Shown: positions 1 through 12,630, counted from the first letter of the stretch. The stretch: DNA of 64,000 bases from Sympetrum striolatum (GCA_947579665.1 OX388351.1:61884939-61948938); one strand, 5' to 3'. Program-made: numbers and translations. Notes: generated by a model not told the origin, from the sequence alone.

Positions 1-1308
1 GACGTTAAGAAAATAATACAGTAGACAGTTTCAAATAACGATGAGAACATTTCACATGCATAGAGAAAATAATTGTTTTTCACCAGAATACTTAGAATTT
101 ACAAGTAGAAAGAGAAAGTAATGTAACAAAAAAACTTACCATAAAAATATCCTCCAAAAAGTGTCGACAACTGAACCAGGAAATGCTGAAGGGAACTAAC
201 CGAACTTCTTGAATATACTACTTACAGAATGCAAGGAGCTACTGAGAGAGCAGAAGAGCACAACTTACTTCTTCCACAGGCAAAGCCAAACTGTAGTTTT
301 CATAGTTTGCGAAAATTTTGAATTAGAAAGCACGAAAATGAAGTTTGAAGGGTAACCGTTAATCCGTAAGAAGCACAGCTGCATGCAATAAAACGAACCG
401 AAAGTTTAACTCGGGGACACCGCGGCACACGCCCACGTGTGGGCTGGTTTCCAATGGTATTGAGGGTCTGTGAGAAATAGTATAGCTCAAAAACATCAAA
501 GACAGCTTTCATAATATTTTACAAAGTGAAAATAAAAAAAATTGTAACTCTATTCTGATACTTGATGAAAGATATACGCTGTTGCTAAATTCACTCTTCC
601 TTTAAGAATGATGGTTGAATGTATATTATTTTGCTCATTATTTCTTCATCTAGAGTTTGTAAAAAGTTCATTTCAGCATTCAAAAGTTATCATTGAGAGG
701 CATGAAGGTTCGAAGGTCTTCAAACACTTCTCTTCCTGGAGGGCCGTACTCCGCCGCGCGGATTGGCCCATGCAGTGTTGTCGAAAATTCGTTATTATTA
801 TTGGGGTAGCAAATTGTTGCAAGGTTTTATTTCAGATTCCTCTTCAGAAAGCTTCAAAGAACAACGTGGTATAAATATCTTCATGTCCCTCGGAGTCCGT
901 CTCTACTATTTTCCTCGCTTTAGGTAAAAAGTTTCTCTAAAACGAGAGTCCGCCATTTTGTTGCATAAAATATGCAATTATTCATTCGCAATCATTAAAT
1001 TATAGGTTGTGAAAGATAAAGTTGAGTTTTATATTTGGCGTTGTTTTTTATCCAATAACTTACTTATAATGGATTCAGCATCGTTTTGAAGTTGAAGAAT
1101 TTCTCGAAAAATCGAAGACCGGCATTTTTCGCAAAATATGGTCAACTTTGACCCCCTGTAGAATTGTAACGCGTGGGAATCAAGAGAAATTATTTCGCAG
1201 TTATATGCAAAATTTATTCAAGAATGACCTTGCGAAGTTTCAAAGTCCGCACTCAAAAAAACCGCTTTCGTATTTTTGGCCAGCTTTTTTCGATTCTAGC
1301 CCACTGTG
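1..1308. mobile_element. Right end of a Transib-type DNA transposon, truncated by the window edge
   Basis: The right terminus ends ...CCCACTGTG at 1308, the complement of CACAGTGGG, which matches the end of the complete element at 11881-15241. The last 24 bases of the two elements are nearly identical. Further inside they are diverged but collinear: a 'gccattttgttgc' block near 950, a 'caacgtggtataa' block near 865, and a 'aagtttcaaagtccgcactcaa' type block near 1240. This makes it a related family or subfamily. The flanking CGCCG (1309-1313) equals the uninterrupted CGCCG of the paralogous copy at 43914-43918, as expected for a 5-bp target duplication. The left end and any transposase lie outside the window. 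Short open frames in it (such as 300-512 and 608-874) match nothing I know. Confidence 0.7.
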
Positions 1309-1566
1309 CGCCGGTGCCGATCAAAGGCATACATCAAAACAATGGTAACTGCATCGATATTTACCGATTTAAAATTAATTCCGCAAACTTTTACGCATAT
1401 AGTAACACCTGCGTGACTTCTTCAAAATAACAATTCTTGATTTTAATGTCTTTTCTGATTATTAATTCATAGAACAGGGTAATTGTACGTAACTTACTTT
1501 GATTTTCCTATTGAAGAAGTAGTGTGTACGTATAAAATATTAAATATTATTAAAAAATATACTTAC

Positions 1567-4500
1567 GTAAGCAGAAAATTTCACTCCAAGTATCCTCATC
1601 TCTGCGATGACCTTCCTCGTCATCACTCTCCTGGAAATTCTTCATCTGTAAATATTAAAATTAAAGTGAAAATTTCATCCAGTTACTTGCGTATACGAAA
1701 CACTATTTAACCTTAACGCTTATATGAGTCTCTATAAGCTATTTGGAATGAAGTTACCTATATATTAACGAGTTAATAATATTAATGAATTATATTATTA
1801 ATAATTATTTCCTGAGAGTGATTAAAGGATTTCTAAGAAAATAATATGAACAATTGAAGGATAAAATGAAGTAGTTATGGAAGATTCCCTTGGATAGAGC
1901 TCAAAAGAACTTTGAATTTCATCAGCTATTACAATAGTGGTTCAAATATATCATCATGGTGAAACAATATAACTAAAGAGCTATTATGTCATCCATTATT
2001 ATCCCAGTTTACCTCAAAGATTAGTTCACTAAATCAATGGACCATAAATGATACCGCGGCCTCAAAAATGTATAAAAGATATATAATTAAAGGAAATACA
2101 CTAAAGAGCATTACTTAGGAAACAAAAATTCTGAGTCAATGTAATATTAAAGATAAACTTAGTAAAATGTTATTCACTGAGCATTAATACTCATTTTATT
2201 TAATTCTTAGACGGTTATTAGAAGTAATCTAAAAGGCGAATATAGAAATTTCAAATATCAATGCAGAAATACTATAAGATAATTCTATAACTTCATAAAT
2301 TAAAACAATTTTGAAGTAAATAGTTAATTTAAAGGACAGTCGACAATAATAAGAAAGCTCCAATGCATAAAAATGTATATAAATTATATACCACCTTCTC
2401 ATGACACTACACTAGCGCTAAGTTGTAACTGTCGACCAAGACAAAATTTCGGCAAAAATCAGAAAAATAAAGTTTCTGCAATTCCATATCATATACAGCA
2501 TTCATAGAGGAAGGGAATAATAATGTTGTTTTCAAATATTTGGTGTCATAAAATAAACCTTATAAATATTCTACTTAAGACTACGTCACCAACTTTAAAG
2601 TTTAACAGTCGAAACGGTTTAACGGAAAAGTCTATAGCCCGACTCTACCACGAAAATATTGCTTGAACTTATATAACAATTTATAAGTTATTAATCTCGT
2701 ATTTATTCAATCAAAATTTATCGAAATCACTGTCAATACATATAGTTAAGCGTTCGGTTAAATATCCTTCAGCTGAAAATCAATTATGAATGAAAGTACT
2801 TACCAAACGTATCGTAATTTCAAATCTAACGATTCGTTGGGAGGTTCAGAGAACACACATGCAAAATTAAATCAAATATAATCATTGGCAGAATATCCAT
2901 GAATTCTCCGGCCATAAAATACTTATTGACTATGAAATAAAAAATTATGAGCACTCAGAACGCGGTCATTAGCAGTCACTCGCAGTTAAATAAGGTTAAA
3001 ACCTAATACTTAGAAATCTTGGCCGACAATTCACATCAATATTAAATTATTTTCAATCAATTCGGAATAATCAATGCATTCTCTGACATATTCATCTTTG
3101 GCACACATACTCAAATGTATAACGGTCATTTCATAGTTCATAGCAAATTCTGACCCAACAAATTTGAATCACAGAAATTTGTCAGAATTCCAATGAATGA
3201 ACCTTATTAACCATAATTGAAATTTCAAAAATATATAACGAATTTCCTTAAGTACGAAACTAAACAGACTGATAGGATTCCATCCTAAGACTAGTGCTAT
3301 ATTATATGATCAAGCAAATGGGTGGTCTGAAAAGTTTCCGACATTTCGTCATTACTCTACATGTTTTCTGAAGTTTTTTGAATTCTATTCAACCTTATAC
3401 ATGATTACAACCTCGGATTGCTGCAGCGGAGCTCTGAGTGATAAGGAACAACGCTTGGAAAATTTAAATTGTTACTATTTTTTGGAAAATGCAGTAACTG
3501 GAAGATTTCGAACGTTAATTGAAAATTTGATCCGAAAAATTAAGGCCTTTTCTACATAAACCCAAGTGGAGGATAAGATTCGGCGAAAATGAAAGAGATA
3601 TTTCGATTGCATGATGTCAATGTTTCTCGCAAATTGTACGAAACCAAGAAATTTCTAAAAAAGCAATGTACTGCATTTTGGGAAAACGATATTTCCGTAA
3701 AACACATACATCGAATTCTGTAATTCTAGAAAATGCTATCTAATATCCTCAAATTCCTATAATTAAAACAGTTCGACTTACCTAATCATGAGACTCCCGG
3801 ATGCTTACAGCAGAGACCTCGTATATCCGGAACCACTATTTCAAAATTTAAATTTTAACGGTTTTGTTGAAAACTTCCGCAGCAGGTCCTTCCTCGATGA
3901 ATTTTCGGCAGCAACTGAGTAACCGTCACCTATGCTATCGTTAGAAACAAAATGGATGATTCTGATTGGCTGACGCCTGGCTGTTTAACTTTCTATCAAT
4001 TATCGACCAATGAAAACCACTGATTCGAAATAAATTTCCACAATTTATTAAAAATGTAGTAGTATTTGATATTTGTGAATCATAAAAAAATATTTGAATT
4101 AAAGATTTAATTAAAATTATTATTCAAGACTAGGACGGTTGTTAAGAAAAATCTGAGTTAAATATTATGTTGAAATTATCCGATTACGGCGCTCCTTTTA
4201 AAATTACAAACGATAGCTCGATATCGAAGTAGTAGTAGTAAAAGAGGACATCATTCTATTATTTTCTTCGAAAAATTGCGAACAAACAACTAAATCGAAT
4301 CGAATGAAAGTGACAAAAAATTGTTGAATTATAATATGGTTATAAATTTCCGTGGACATTCTTGTTAATAGCTTAAATATTAGAAAAGGTAAATACGTTT
4401 CATCCTATTTCCATAATATCTATGGTGTATATCTCGATTTCTAAATTATAATTCATGCGGGAACACAGTAATCATGCTCGTATATAACATAGCCTTGCCT

Positions 4501-5972
4501 GGAGATAATTGGGTAAACTCATAAAACACTAACTTAATTACTGGTTAACCATTATATTACAATATATTATAGTATCGCTACTAAAATGGCAATGATTTTG
4601 TGATGAGACATAATCCTAATTATTATTAAGTTAATTAAGAGCTTAGAGAGGTACAAACTGAATAATATATAATAATTAAATTACATAAATCTTCAATTCC
4701 TGAGTATTTACTTCATAAAAATAAGCCTTTAAGTTATCGACACTTTTTTAAATATCACAATCTTTTCCTCTTACTCAAGCATTTAGGTGATCATAGCAGA
4801 TAACTGATTTCGGATAAAAGTATAAAGTAACTGAATAGGACGAATTCGAATGATCGATATAGAGTCAACTAGTGTTATGCGTGGAGATACAGCCTTCGAA
4901 AAGCAGTGACCTAAGGAATGCAAATGTTCCTTTCCAACGACAACAGAACGAAAAGAATTCCAGCCGAAATATACACCTGATAATTAGCTTACCTATTGTG
5001 TACACTAGCATGAAGATAACCTTCATTGAGCAATTTGAAAGAGCAAACTTTAGTAGCGTTATTATTTTATCATAAAAAATTTTCTATTTTAATATATAAA
5101 CCTCGATATCCATACTTAATTTTAAAAAATTAGGTGGTATTCACTAGGAATTGCTCATTCCTTAGAAGGAACTTACATCATCGTTCATGGTTTCGTTATC
5201 AGGATGTCGTCACTTATATTCTATCCGATTCCAACGTATTACGCTTGGCTCACATTTTCATTAAGCAAACGAAAAATGATGATTTAGTATTTTAAATTAT
5301 ATTCCATGAAACAATTAAAATGACTCCGATTACCAGTGAATTGCTGAATTTGCATACAAGCTTTCCTTTCACATAATTTTTACGGTGAAATCATACCTCG
5401 TTGTGGAGCTCCTTCTTCTTCTTCCATTACTAAAGTTGGAGCACCAAATTTAGAAATGCATTGAGACCTCTTCTCATCAGAAGTTCTAATATTGCACCTC
5501 TCTAAAGCGTGGAAATTATACAATCATCGTAGCACCGATTTCACACTACATATTAACTTTATAAAAGATATCACCAGAAATCGGAGAGGCCAAAATCTTC
5601 TCTTTCACGAAATTTATGGCAGACATGCACTTTACCATTATCACTGACACCTATAACACAAAACACCACGGTCACGTTTGCAACATAAATACGAAGGAAT
5701 CGAAAAATAGAATGTTGACGATTTCTCCCTTTTCTCCAGCAGTCCACAGATTATTTCTATTGGTATATATCTTCACATTAAAAGTATTTTAGAACCACAT
5801 GTACAAGATGTCCCATTACCACAGTTTCCGCCAAAAAAGAAAAGCAAGTGACCTCTATGAGAAGAATGTGGAGCGTTTGCTTTGGCTTTTTCAGACCAAA
5901 TGAAGTTCGTAAATCCGTTTGTGACGAAGATCTTCGGCCTTCATGCTGTACAATTAGGTTTTCTTCACGTGA
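1567..5972 (-). pseudogene. Relic of an unrecognised spliced gene, left arm of copy 1
   Basis: Four exon-like segments lie on the minus strand. Segment A (5972 down to 5781) follows a 'cgtttgag' acceptor and is open for about 64 codons; it contains REENLIVQHEG and FGLKKPKQ. Segment B (5485-5397, 89 nt) has acceptor 'aatattag' and donor GTATGA. It is open in the phase giving TSDEKRSQCISKFGAPT and then an acidic tail. Segment C1 (from 4910) follows the acceptor 'ttccttag'. Segment C2 (1645-1567, 79 nt) has acceptor 'atttacag' and donor GTAAGTAT. B ends in phase 1 and C2 read in the matching phase gives DEEFPGE then a stop. No start codon or promoter is visible and I recognise no family. Substitutions against copy 2 look near neutral, so a dead fragment is more likely than a gene. 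Confidence 0.4.
1710..2805. other. AT-rich stretch unique to copy 1, no gene seen
   Basis: Flanking sequence on both sides is present in copy 2 (44270 joins directly to the equivalent of 2815), so this is either an insertion in copy 1 or a deletion in copy 2. It contains very AT-rich sequence and dense stop codons on both strands. A minus-strand donor-like GTAAGTACT lies at 2793-2801. I see no inverted termini that would identify a transposon. Confidence 0.5.
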
Positions 5973-6058
5973 CTCAAACGAATAATTCTTTTAGTTTTGG
6001 AATTTTCTGAGCTGCTTACGGGCAAAGAGTTTTGGAATTTCGGAGGGTTTTGTTTCAG

Positions 6059-9000
6059 ACAAGGAGTCGTTTTGGCGAAATAACCTTATTGTCCGCGAAG
6101 GTCACTATTTTCGTATATACGAACTTCACTTCGCTTCGAGAACTTGGAATGGTCTGAATATTCCTCTTAAATTTCGCTTGGTGTTCATGTATTAACATTA
6201 CTAACGAGACCACCAGTGCATGTGGTTTTTCGAAAACGTTTTGATGTGAAGATATCCAATAGAAATAATATTTGTCGGTGAAGGTAAATGTGTAAAATTT
6301 AATCGTGAGCATTTTGTGATTGTATTTTTATTTATCTATGTGTCAAGGTTGATTTAGTCGTTCTGTTTTGGATATGTTAGTGATTGGTGTGAAGATGGAG
6401 TGCATAATAGCCACATATTTGCGAAACACAAGTTTTGGCCATTCTCATTTCTATTGGTGTATTTTATAAAGTGAATAATCTGGTGTGAAATCTGTGCTTT
6501 AATAATAATACAAGTACCTGGCTTTAGAATGGTGCATGCTTACATCTTTTGTTGGTAAGAGGTCATTCTACTCCAAGGCATTTCTATATTTCGTGCTCCA
6601 ACATTGCTTAAACAAGTGGAACTCCTTCGCATGTTATCCTTATCAAGGTATGTATTTTCTCGTTGTTTATTATGAGTTGAATGTCTATTTCAGTTAATTG
6701 AAATGTAAATCAAACGTATTGCCATGAATATTGAGGGAAGACGCTCAATGGAATATACGGTAGGACATTGTGGTTTAGATATTCCGGATAATGAAGTAAT
6801 TTCATTTGAACTCATGGATAGTCTGTAGCTACATTCTAACTATTTTGTGAACCCCCTTGATTTCAAGGAACATTTCAATAGCCAGCACTTCATGATCGAC
6901 ATTCTTTAGTTCAAATCTACTTCATCTTGAAATTTTGAATCATTCAATTAATTCTCATATTTATTGACAGAAGTTGCATTAATTATTGAATGTACGAAAC
7001 TTCTCTAATTACATACATCCAGTTTCCGTACATAAGTTACATTTGTATTCGTTAGGTCTTCCTGAAGGAGGGTCTGAATACACGCTCAGCATTCCTTTAC
7101 TGTTTCTGATGACTGTGTATATTTAGGAAATAGTACAACGGGAAACCGAGAATACATGCCGTAAGCAGATAAAATTCTTTTCTTGAATTTTCTTCTAACT
7201 TTTTTCATGGGTTACTCTCATCAGTATGAAATAAATTATTATGTTCGTATTTTTCAGTCCTTTCTATAGCTACTAGAATGTGAAAAATGTAATTGTGAGT
7301 ATTTTACGATACAATTTTTATACATCTTTGATTCAAAGGTGATCGTTACGTTCTCTTGTGGATATATTAGTTATTGGTGTTAGGATTGAGTGCATAAAAG
7401 CTATATATTCGTGAAATATATGTTTCGGCCATTAATTTCTATTTATGTCTTTCGTAAAGTTAATAATCCGCTGTGAAATCTTTGCGTCAGTAAACATAAA
7501 CGTTTCTTGCTTTATAGTGGTGCATGATTTCACCTTCTGTCGGTAAGAGGTCATTTATGTGTATATGTTTTGGCCATTCTAATTTCGATTGATGTATTTA
7601 ATAAAGTGAATAATCTTTTTTGAAACCTTGGCTCAAGTAATAATAGAAGTTCCTCGCTTTAGAATGGTGCATGCTTACAACTTCTGTTGGTAAGATGTCA
7701 TTCTATTCCAACGCATTTCTATATTTCGTGCTCCAACATTGGTAAAGCAACCAGAACTAGTTACTCCTTAACGAGGTACGTATTATCTCGTTGTATATCA
7801 TGGGTTGAATATATATTCTAGTTAATTGAAATGAAAATCATAAGTTTTACCGCATAATAGGTTCGCTGATAGACAGTTGATGGAAAATAGAGTAGGACAT
7901 TGTGGTTCATAAGCAACAGTTAATGAAATAAGTTCATTTGAACGCATGGATAGCCTAAAGCTATTTCCTCAATATTTCGTGAAACGCTTTGATATAAAGA
8001 AATCAATCACTTCTCATTTTTGTTAAAAGGAGTTGCTTCTATTGCTCAATGTATGTAAGGTACTGCTGTAATTTCATCCATAGAGTTTTCGTTGGTAAGT
8101 TTAATTTTTTCTCGTTAGGTGACTCTTTCTGAAGGTGAGGGTCATTGACTTCACGCTCAGCATTCGTCGACTGTTTCTGCTGGCTGCCAATGTTTATTAA
8201 ATAGTACGAACGGTAACAGAAAATTTATGCCGTAATTAGATAAATTCTTCATCTTAATTCTCTTCCGATTTTGTTGATGGGTTTCAGACAAATATCTGTC
8301 TTGTCATTCTTATTGCTTTGAACTGATCTCTGCAATTGACTTGTTATTCCAAAATGGTATTTAGATAAAGTTTAAAGATATATTATTTTCCACATCTTCT
8401 AACAGTTTTTAATTTTAAATAAACAGTAAACGTTTGTACAATTTATATTACAAATTTTATATTATATTCTGAGGTTTATTTCGATTCGTTGGCACGGGTG
8501 GTGACATGTTGGAAATTTAAACATCGACCATCAGCCAATCAGAAGTCAGCATTTTGTTTTTCACTGTTTCTAAGCGTACTGTCGGTTATTTCCTTCTGAG
8601 CTTTCATCGAGGGAGGTCATCCCTTAAAATTTTTCAACAATCCGTTGCAAATTTCAATATTTCCCGGGGTCGTTGTAAATCACCGATATCTGCACGGATG
8701 TCAACCTGGGTTTCCGGCAATTGGTATGTTGCATATCATTTATTATATTTAAAATATTTCAAATTTCTTTATTTAGGAGTTCAGTTGATTTTCAAATAGT
8801 ACGTTGCCATATCTAATCCCGGTTGAGCATTGCTTTTTCTACTCGAAAAGTCGGGTATTCATCTTTTTCATAATAGCTTCATTGACATCCTGCATGTATC
8901 CAACAGTGTTTCTCCATGACTGTATAAATCAACGGAATTTCTCACTGTTTAAAATAAAGAATAGGAAACATGTTGGTTGTTATATGTTTCCTTGGGATTG

Positions 9001-10316
9001 CTCTCTTTGATTATCGCGAAAACTGTAAGATTTAGTTCGGCGTATTTCGGATACTTTAATTTTTAATTGATTCGAACTTGATTATTATAGAATAATTGAG
9101 TCGAAGCATAATTCAAGGAAAGAATTTTGATACAAAATAGAAGATGACAAATAAAGTACGTAAAAAGAAAACTTATTATATGTTTAAATTTTTTGTCATG
9201 ATTTGGTATTAAATAATCTTAGTAAGAAAGATTATCTGAATCTTCCTAGACTGAATTGTGTACTATACACACTTATACGATGTTTAGCGAACATTGTCCC
9301 GTGGAGCTTCGTAAATACCGAAAATAAAAATTTAAATACGTTGTTTTTCGGGCTATGAAGAGTTGAAACGACCGTTAACATTTGAAATTGGTGATAAAGG
9401 CTGAGTGTGATTAACTCAAAGATTGCTCTACGGCGGTGATACTTATAAACAAATTTAGTTATTATTCTTTATCTTTATGAATTCTATCGATAAGATAGTG
9501 AAAGAAAATGCATTATTAAACCTTTCCGTCGTAATGGTTACATTTGAACATGGTAGATGTATATTTATTAACCACATCGAAACATTCTTTCATAGATAAA
9601 GTGTGTATCGGAGCTTACTAGCTATTGCTAGCTGTCTAAAATTATTTATTTGAATTAAATAACTGCTCGTAAACTCCGGAATACTTTGTTATTGGAGTTT
9701 GTAAGTCTTCATTTGAAATAACCATGTCTTTGTTTTTCATTTTTGTTGAAGTAGTTTTTATGTAACTGTACGAATTAATTTGCTTTATTTTATACAATAT
9801 TTTGAATTTTAACATTTATTGCAGGTTCAATTTCTGTAAATACTTCGCTCGGAAAATTCAACCATTAAAGAGAATTCATTGAGCGATCGGTTCTGCTGGT
9901 ATCTTTTTATTTAAAAATCAAATATTTAGTAGCACACCCGAATCTTTCGGTATCAATATTTAATTGAAATATTATTCCAAATGCTTGAGCATGATTTTGC
10001 ATTTGACAGTTAGTTTCTTTAAATTGCCGTAAGATTTCAGTCGGTGATCTACCTGAAACAGAATATTAGCTATCATATTTCAACGCATTTTTCATTTTTT
10101 TGGATTCTCACTGTATTGAAAATAGTTTCACTTACCTTTCGATTCCAGGAGATTTAAGTTCCTAACGAAAGGTTTTATTTTAATAGCAATTCACCATTAT
10201 GGATTTATCATCTGAATTAATTAAAAGATGTATCCTCATTTGCAGTTGAAGAAACCCTTGGGAGTGTGGTGACAACGAAGATCATCTCTGAGGAGGAGGT
10301 CCTTGAAATGAACTAG
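6059..10316 (+). pseudogene. Relic of the same unrecognised gene, right arm of copy 1
   Basis: This is the plus-strand counterpart of the left arm. Segment A (6059-6195) follows a good acceptor 'ttttgtttcag'. It is open to TAA with NNLIVREGHYFRIYELHF, which shares NLIV..EG with the left arm. Segment B occurs twice because of a local tandem duplication: 6543-6647 (donor GTATGT, contains FRAPTL) and 7679-7775 (donor GTACGT, with an in-frame stop near its end). Segment C1 occurs at 7056-7126 and 8119, both after 'cgttag'. Segment C2 (10246-10316) follows 'atttgcag', reads VEETLGSVVTTKIISEEEVL and ends in TAG. The donor present at this place in the other three arms (GTAAGT) is mutated here. Its family is unknown. 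Confidence 0.4.
6345..8310 (+). repeat. Local tandem duplication of about 1 kb in copy 1
   Basis: Unit 1 (about 6345-7290) and unit 2 (about 7335-8310) are homologous end to end. Both have 'ggatatattag' type sequence, 'gtgaataatc', 'aatggtgcatgctta', the 'gtgctccaacatt' exon-like block, then 'cgttaggt' and 'actgtttctg'. Unit 2 contains an additional internal partial repeat (about 7560-7740). Copy 2 of the segmental duplication has a single unit at 47990-48850 with only a short internal repeat. The expansion therefore followed the segmental duplication, or was lost from copy 2. Confidence 0.75.
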
Positions 10317-10699
10317 AAATTAAGATATACACCACGAAGCGCCAGCAGCGTATGACTTGCGGAAGCTGTTGTGAGTACTTTTTCTGCTTATTGGAATAAT
10401 ATTATTAACATACACATAATTTGTAAGTGGGCCAAAGTCCAGGTGGAAATATTGACAAAATATAAGATTTAGAAATAAGATAAAATAAATCTTTATATCT
10501 TATTACATTATTATATTAAATACAATTCATATTCAAATATTTTCAGTATTTCGAATTACTATATTTTTAAAACTTCTTTATCTGGGAAGGGACTGAAAAC
10601 TTACAAAGGATTATTTACCCACTTCCTTCTTGTGAAGTTCTTCTGAACTCAAAATTATTATAATTTTTTTCCCAGAATACAAGGTGGCATTATTTTAAT

Positions 10700-11575
10700 C
10701 TGTAATTCCTTAAAGGATGGATCACCAGTGTATTTCTAATACTTACAAAAGTAGTCCCTTAACATCCCTCCTATCACTAAACGGTAACCAGTTCAATTCT
10801 TCAGAATTTCCGTACGCTATCATCCCTACTAATCGTACTACTATACGCTTACCTTGCCGCTTTCCTATGAAAATTTTCCAATGTATAAATATAATTTTTG
10901 TGGAAGAACTCCCATACTATCGAGGCATGCTCAAGCATCGGTCTGACTAAGGTTTGATATGCCAATTTTTTTGCATTTTTAGGCACCTTTTAATTTTAAT
11001 TTATGTTAAGATGTCGATTTTTGAACTTCTAGATACAACATCATCTATTTGTGTTCCCCAATCTAATTATTTTGTCAGGGTCATGTCTAAATATTTTAAT
11101 GAATAAACCTGTGGAATTACTTTATTTTCAAGAAGGCATGTGAAAATTTCTACTCACATCCTTTTGGAGAAAACGGCATGTTTACATTTCTCCAAGTTGA
11201 TTTTAATTTTTTACTGTAACTCATTTAAAGATGGTGTCAATATGATTTTGAAATACAACTTTGTCATTTACTTCGCGTATTGTCCTAAACAAAAATGCTG
11301 TTGGCAGCCAAAAGTCTTTATTTTTAATTTATGCTGCTTGAAAAATCATTTATAGTTATGAGGAAAAGTAAAGGTCAAGGATTCTATCCTATGCCACTCC
11401 TGACCTAATATTTATCTCTTCAGAAACCCTAGATCCTACTTTTACCTATTGTATACTGCCTTCTAAAAAGTTATTATCCAACTTAAAAACCTACTGTCAA
11501 TACCTAGATGACTAATCTTATTAATTAACTTTCTATGGGAGATAGTGTCGAAGCATTAAGCTTTTAAGATCTATC
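10700..11575 (-). mobile_element. Decayed LINE reverse transcriptase fragment (Jockey/CR1 group), copy 1
   Basis: On the minus strand near 11560-11360 there is a broken but recognisable reverse transcriptase stretch: FDTISH..LINKISHLGI, then SWI, then SEEINIRSGV in the place of the usual SGVPQGS block. Further down, near 10950-10800, a SLVRPMLEHASIVW-like block followed by HRKAAR matches the C-terminal region of Jockey/CR1 ORF2 proteins. Many stops and frameshifts are present. The same fragment is at 51269-53600 in copy 2, so it was in place before the segmental duplication. Confidence 0.65.
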
Positions 11576-11880
11576 ACTATTAAAGTAGTTAATTTTTATA
11601 TCATTAAATTTTGATCCAAGTACTTGCGATTTTAAGACGTTAGTTCAGCATTCAAATATTCAAGCACACAGATTTAAATTTAAGAAGTAAAGTAATATTT
11701 ATTATTATCGTAATTAAATTTTAACTTAGCAACTCTGTGACAACTAAATTATATTTGGGGGCTAAATTCAATTATGGCCACCTGACCTGGTGAATTTTTA
11801 AATTTTGGGAAAAATTTCTAGCAGTGTATCATTTTTGATGCTATGAATGTTATTCATGCGACTTTCATTTCACCCCGTCA

Positions 11881-12630
11881 CACAGTGGGCTAGAATCGAA
11901 AAAACCTGGACAAGGGGCTAAAAATGGTTTTCTTGAGTGCGGTCATTGAAACTTGGCATAGTTATTGCAAAATGATTGTACTTTATGTTCCCGCTCGTCG
12001 TATTTTAAAATTTTCAGGCGTCAAATAGATACAGGGCGTCCAACTTGAGAAATTATCACCAAAACGGAAAGTTTCGGATTTTTCGGAAAAACGTTCAAGT
12101 TCGTTGATGTATAGTTGCTTTTGAGAGAAGCTGTTGGAAATAACAACACAGCAGTAATCTAGCATTACTCTTTGTCTTTCAATTCGCTGATTGATTCATG
12201 CTCTAAGATGATTATTTGGTTATTTAAAGCAAAAAAATGGCGGACACCTTTTTCAGACAAATTTCGAGATAAAGTAAGGAAATCAACTAGGTAAACAGCG
12301 ATGGACTATCAAGTCTCTTATACCACGTCAATCTACAAGGCTTCTAGATATGGAATCTGAAGAGACTGTTTCATTTCACCTGCTACCCTGTGATTTCGGT
12401 GGACTTTTCCTAAGCGCTGCGCGGTCCGGCTGGGCGCCGTAGAATCCCCAAATCCGGTTTCGGTGTCTTTTTGGTTAGGTTGAGTCGAAAGTTTTGCTTC
12501 TTTTATGTTTAATTCTGGCAAACTATATTAAAAACTTATTTTAATACTTTTTAAGATATGAGACCATTACTTTAGATAATAAATGCGGAATTGAGAAATT
12601 TTGGCACATTAGGGAAATTGTTTGTTATTT
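11881..12630 (+). repeat. Left terminal inverted repeat of the Transib element
   Basis: It starts with CACAGTG and pairs with 14490-15241 in inverse orientation. A GAAAAAACC run begins 10 bases after the heptamer and resembles an RSS nonamer (7 of 9), but its spacing is neither 12 nor 23. An apparent 60-codon open frame appears identically in both repeats (11983-12165 minus and 14957-15139 plus); it reflects the repeat, not a gene. Confidence 0.85.

Larger units (their letters stand above)
1309..11000. repeat. Ancient head-to-head palindrome inside copy 1 (centre near 6015)
   Basis: The left arm read on the minus strand resembles the right arm read on the plus strand. Paired blocks are 5400-5490 with 6543-6650 (the 'gtgctccaac' block), 5760-5810 with 6210-6270 ('catgtggtt' to 'gatgtgaagata'), 3890-4000 with 8510-8620 ('cagccaatcagaa' then 'cattttgttt'), 4870-4925 with 7040-7100, and 1567-1645 with 10246-10325. 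Identity is roughly 65-75 percent, lower than between copies 1 and 2. The inverted duplication therefore predates the segmental duplication. The arms meet with almost no spacer: the innermost exon-like segments start at 5972 and 6059. Confidence 0.7.

Noticed and set aside
4872..5075. A 67-codon plus-strand frame conserved at 46535-46735
   Set aside because: The similarity follows from the segmental duplication. The opposite strand carries exon-like segment C1 with an acceptor, and no codon-level constraint is apparent.
11881..11910. A true 12- or 23-spacer recombination signal
   Set aside because: The best nonamer-like match is at a spacing of 10, so no RSS is claimed, only a resemblance.
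11983..12165. A 60-codon frame found twice (also 14957-15139)
   Set aside because: Both lie in the Transib inverted repeats and are the same repeat sequence, not a gene pair.
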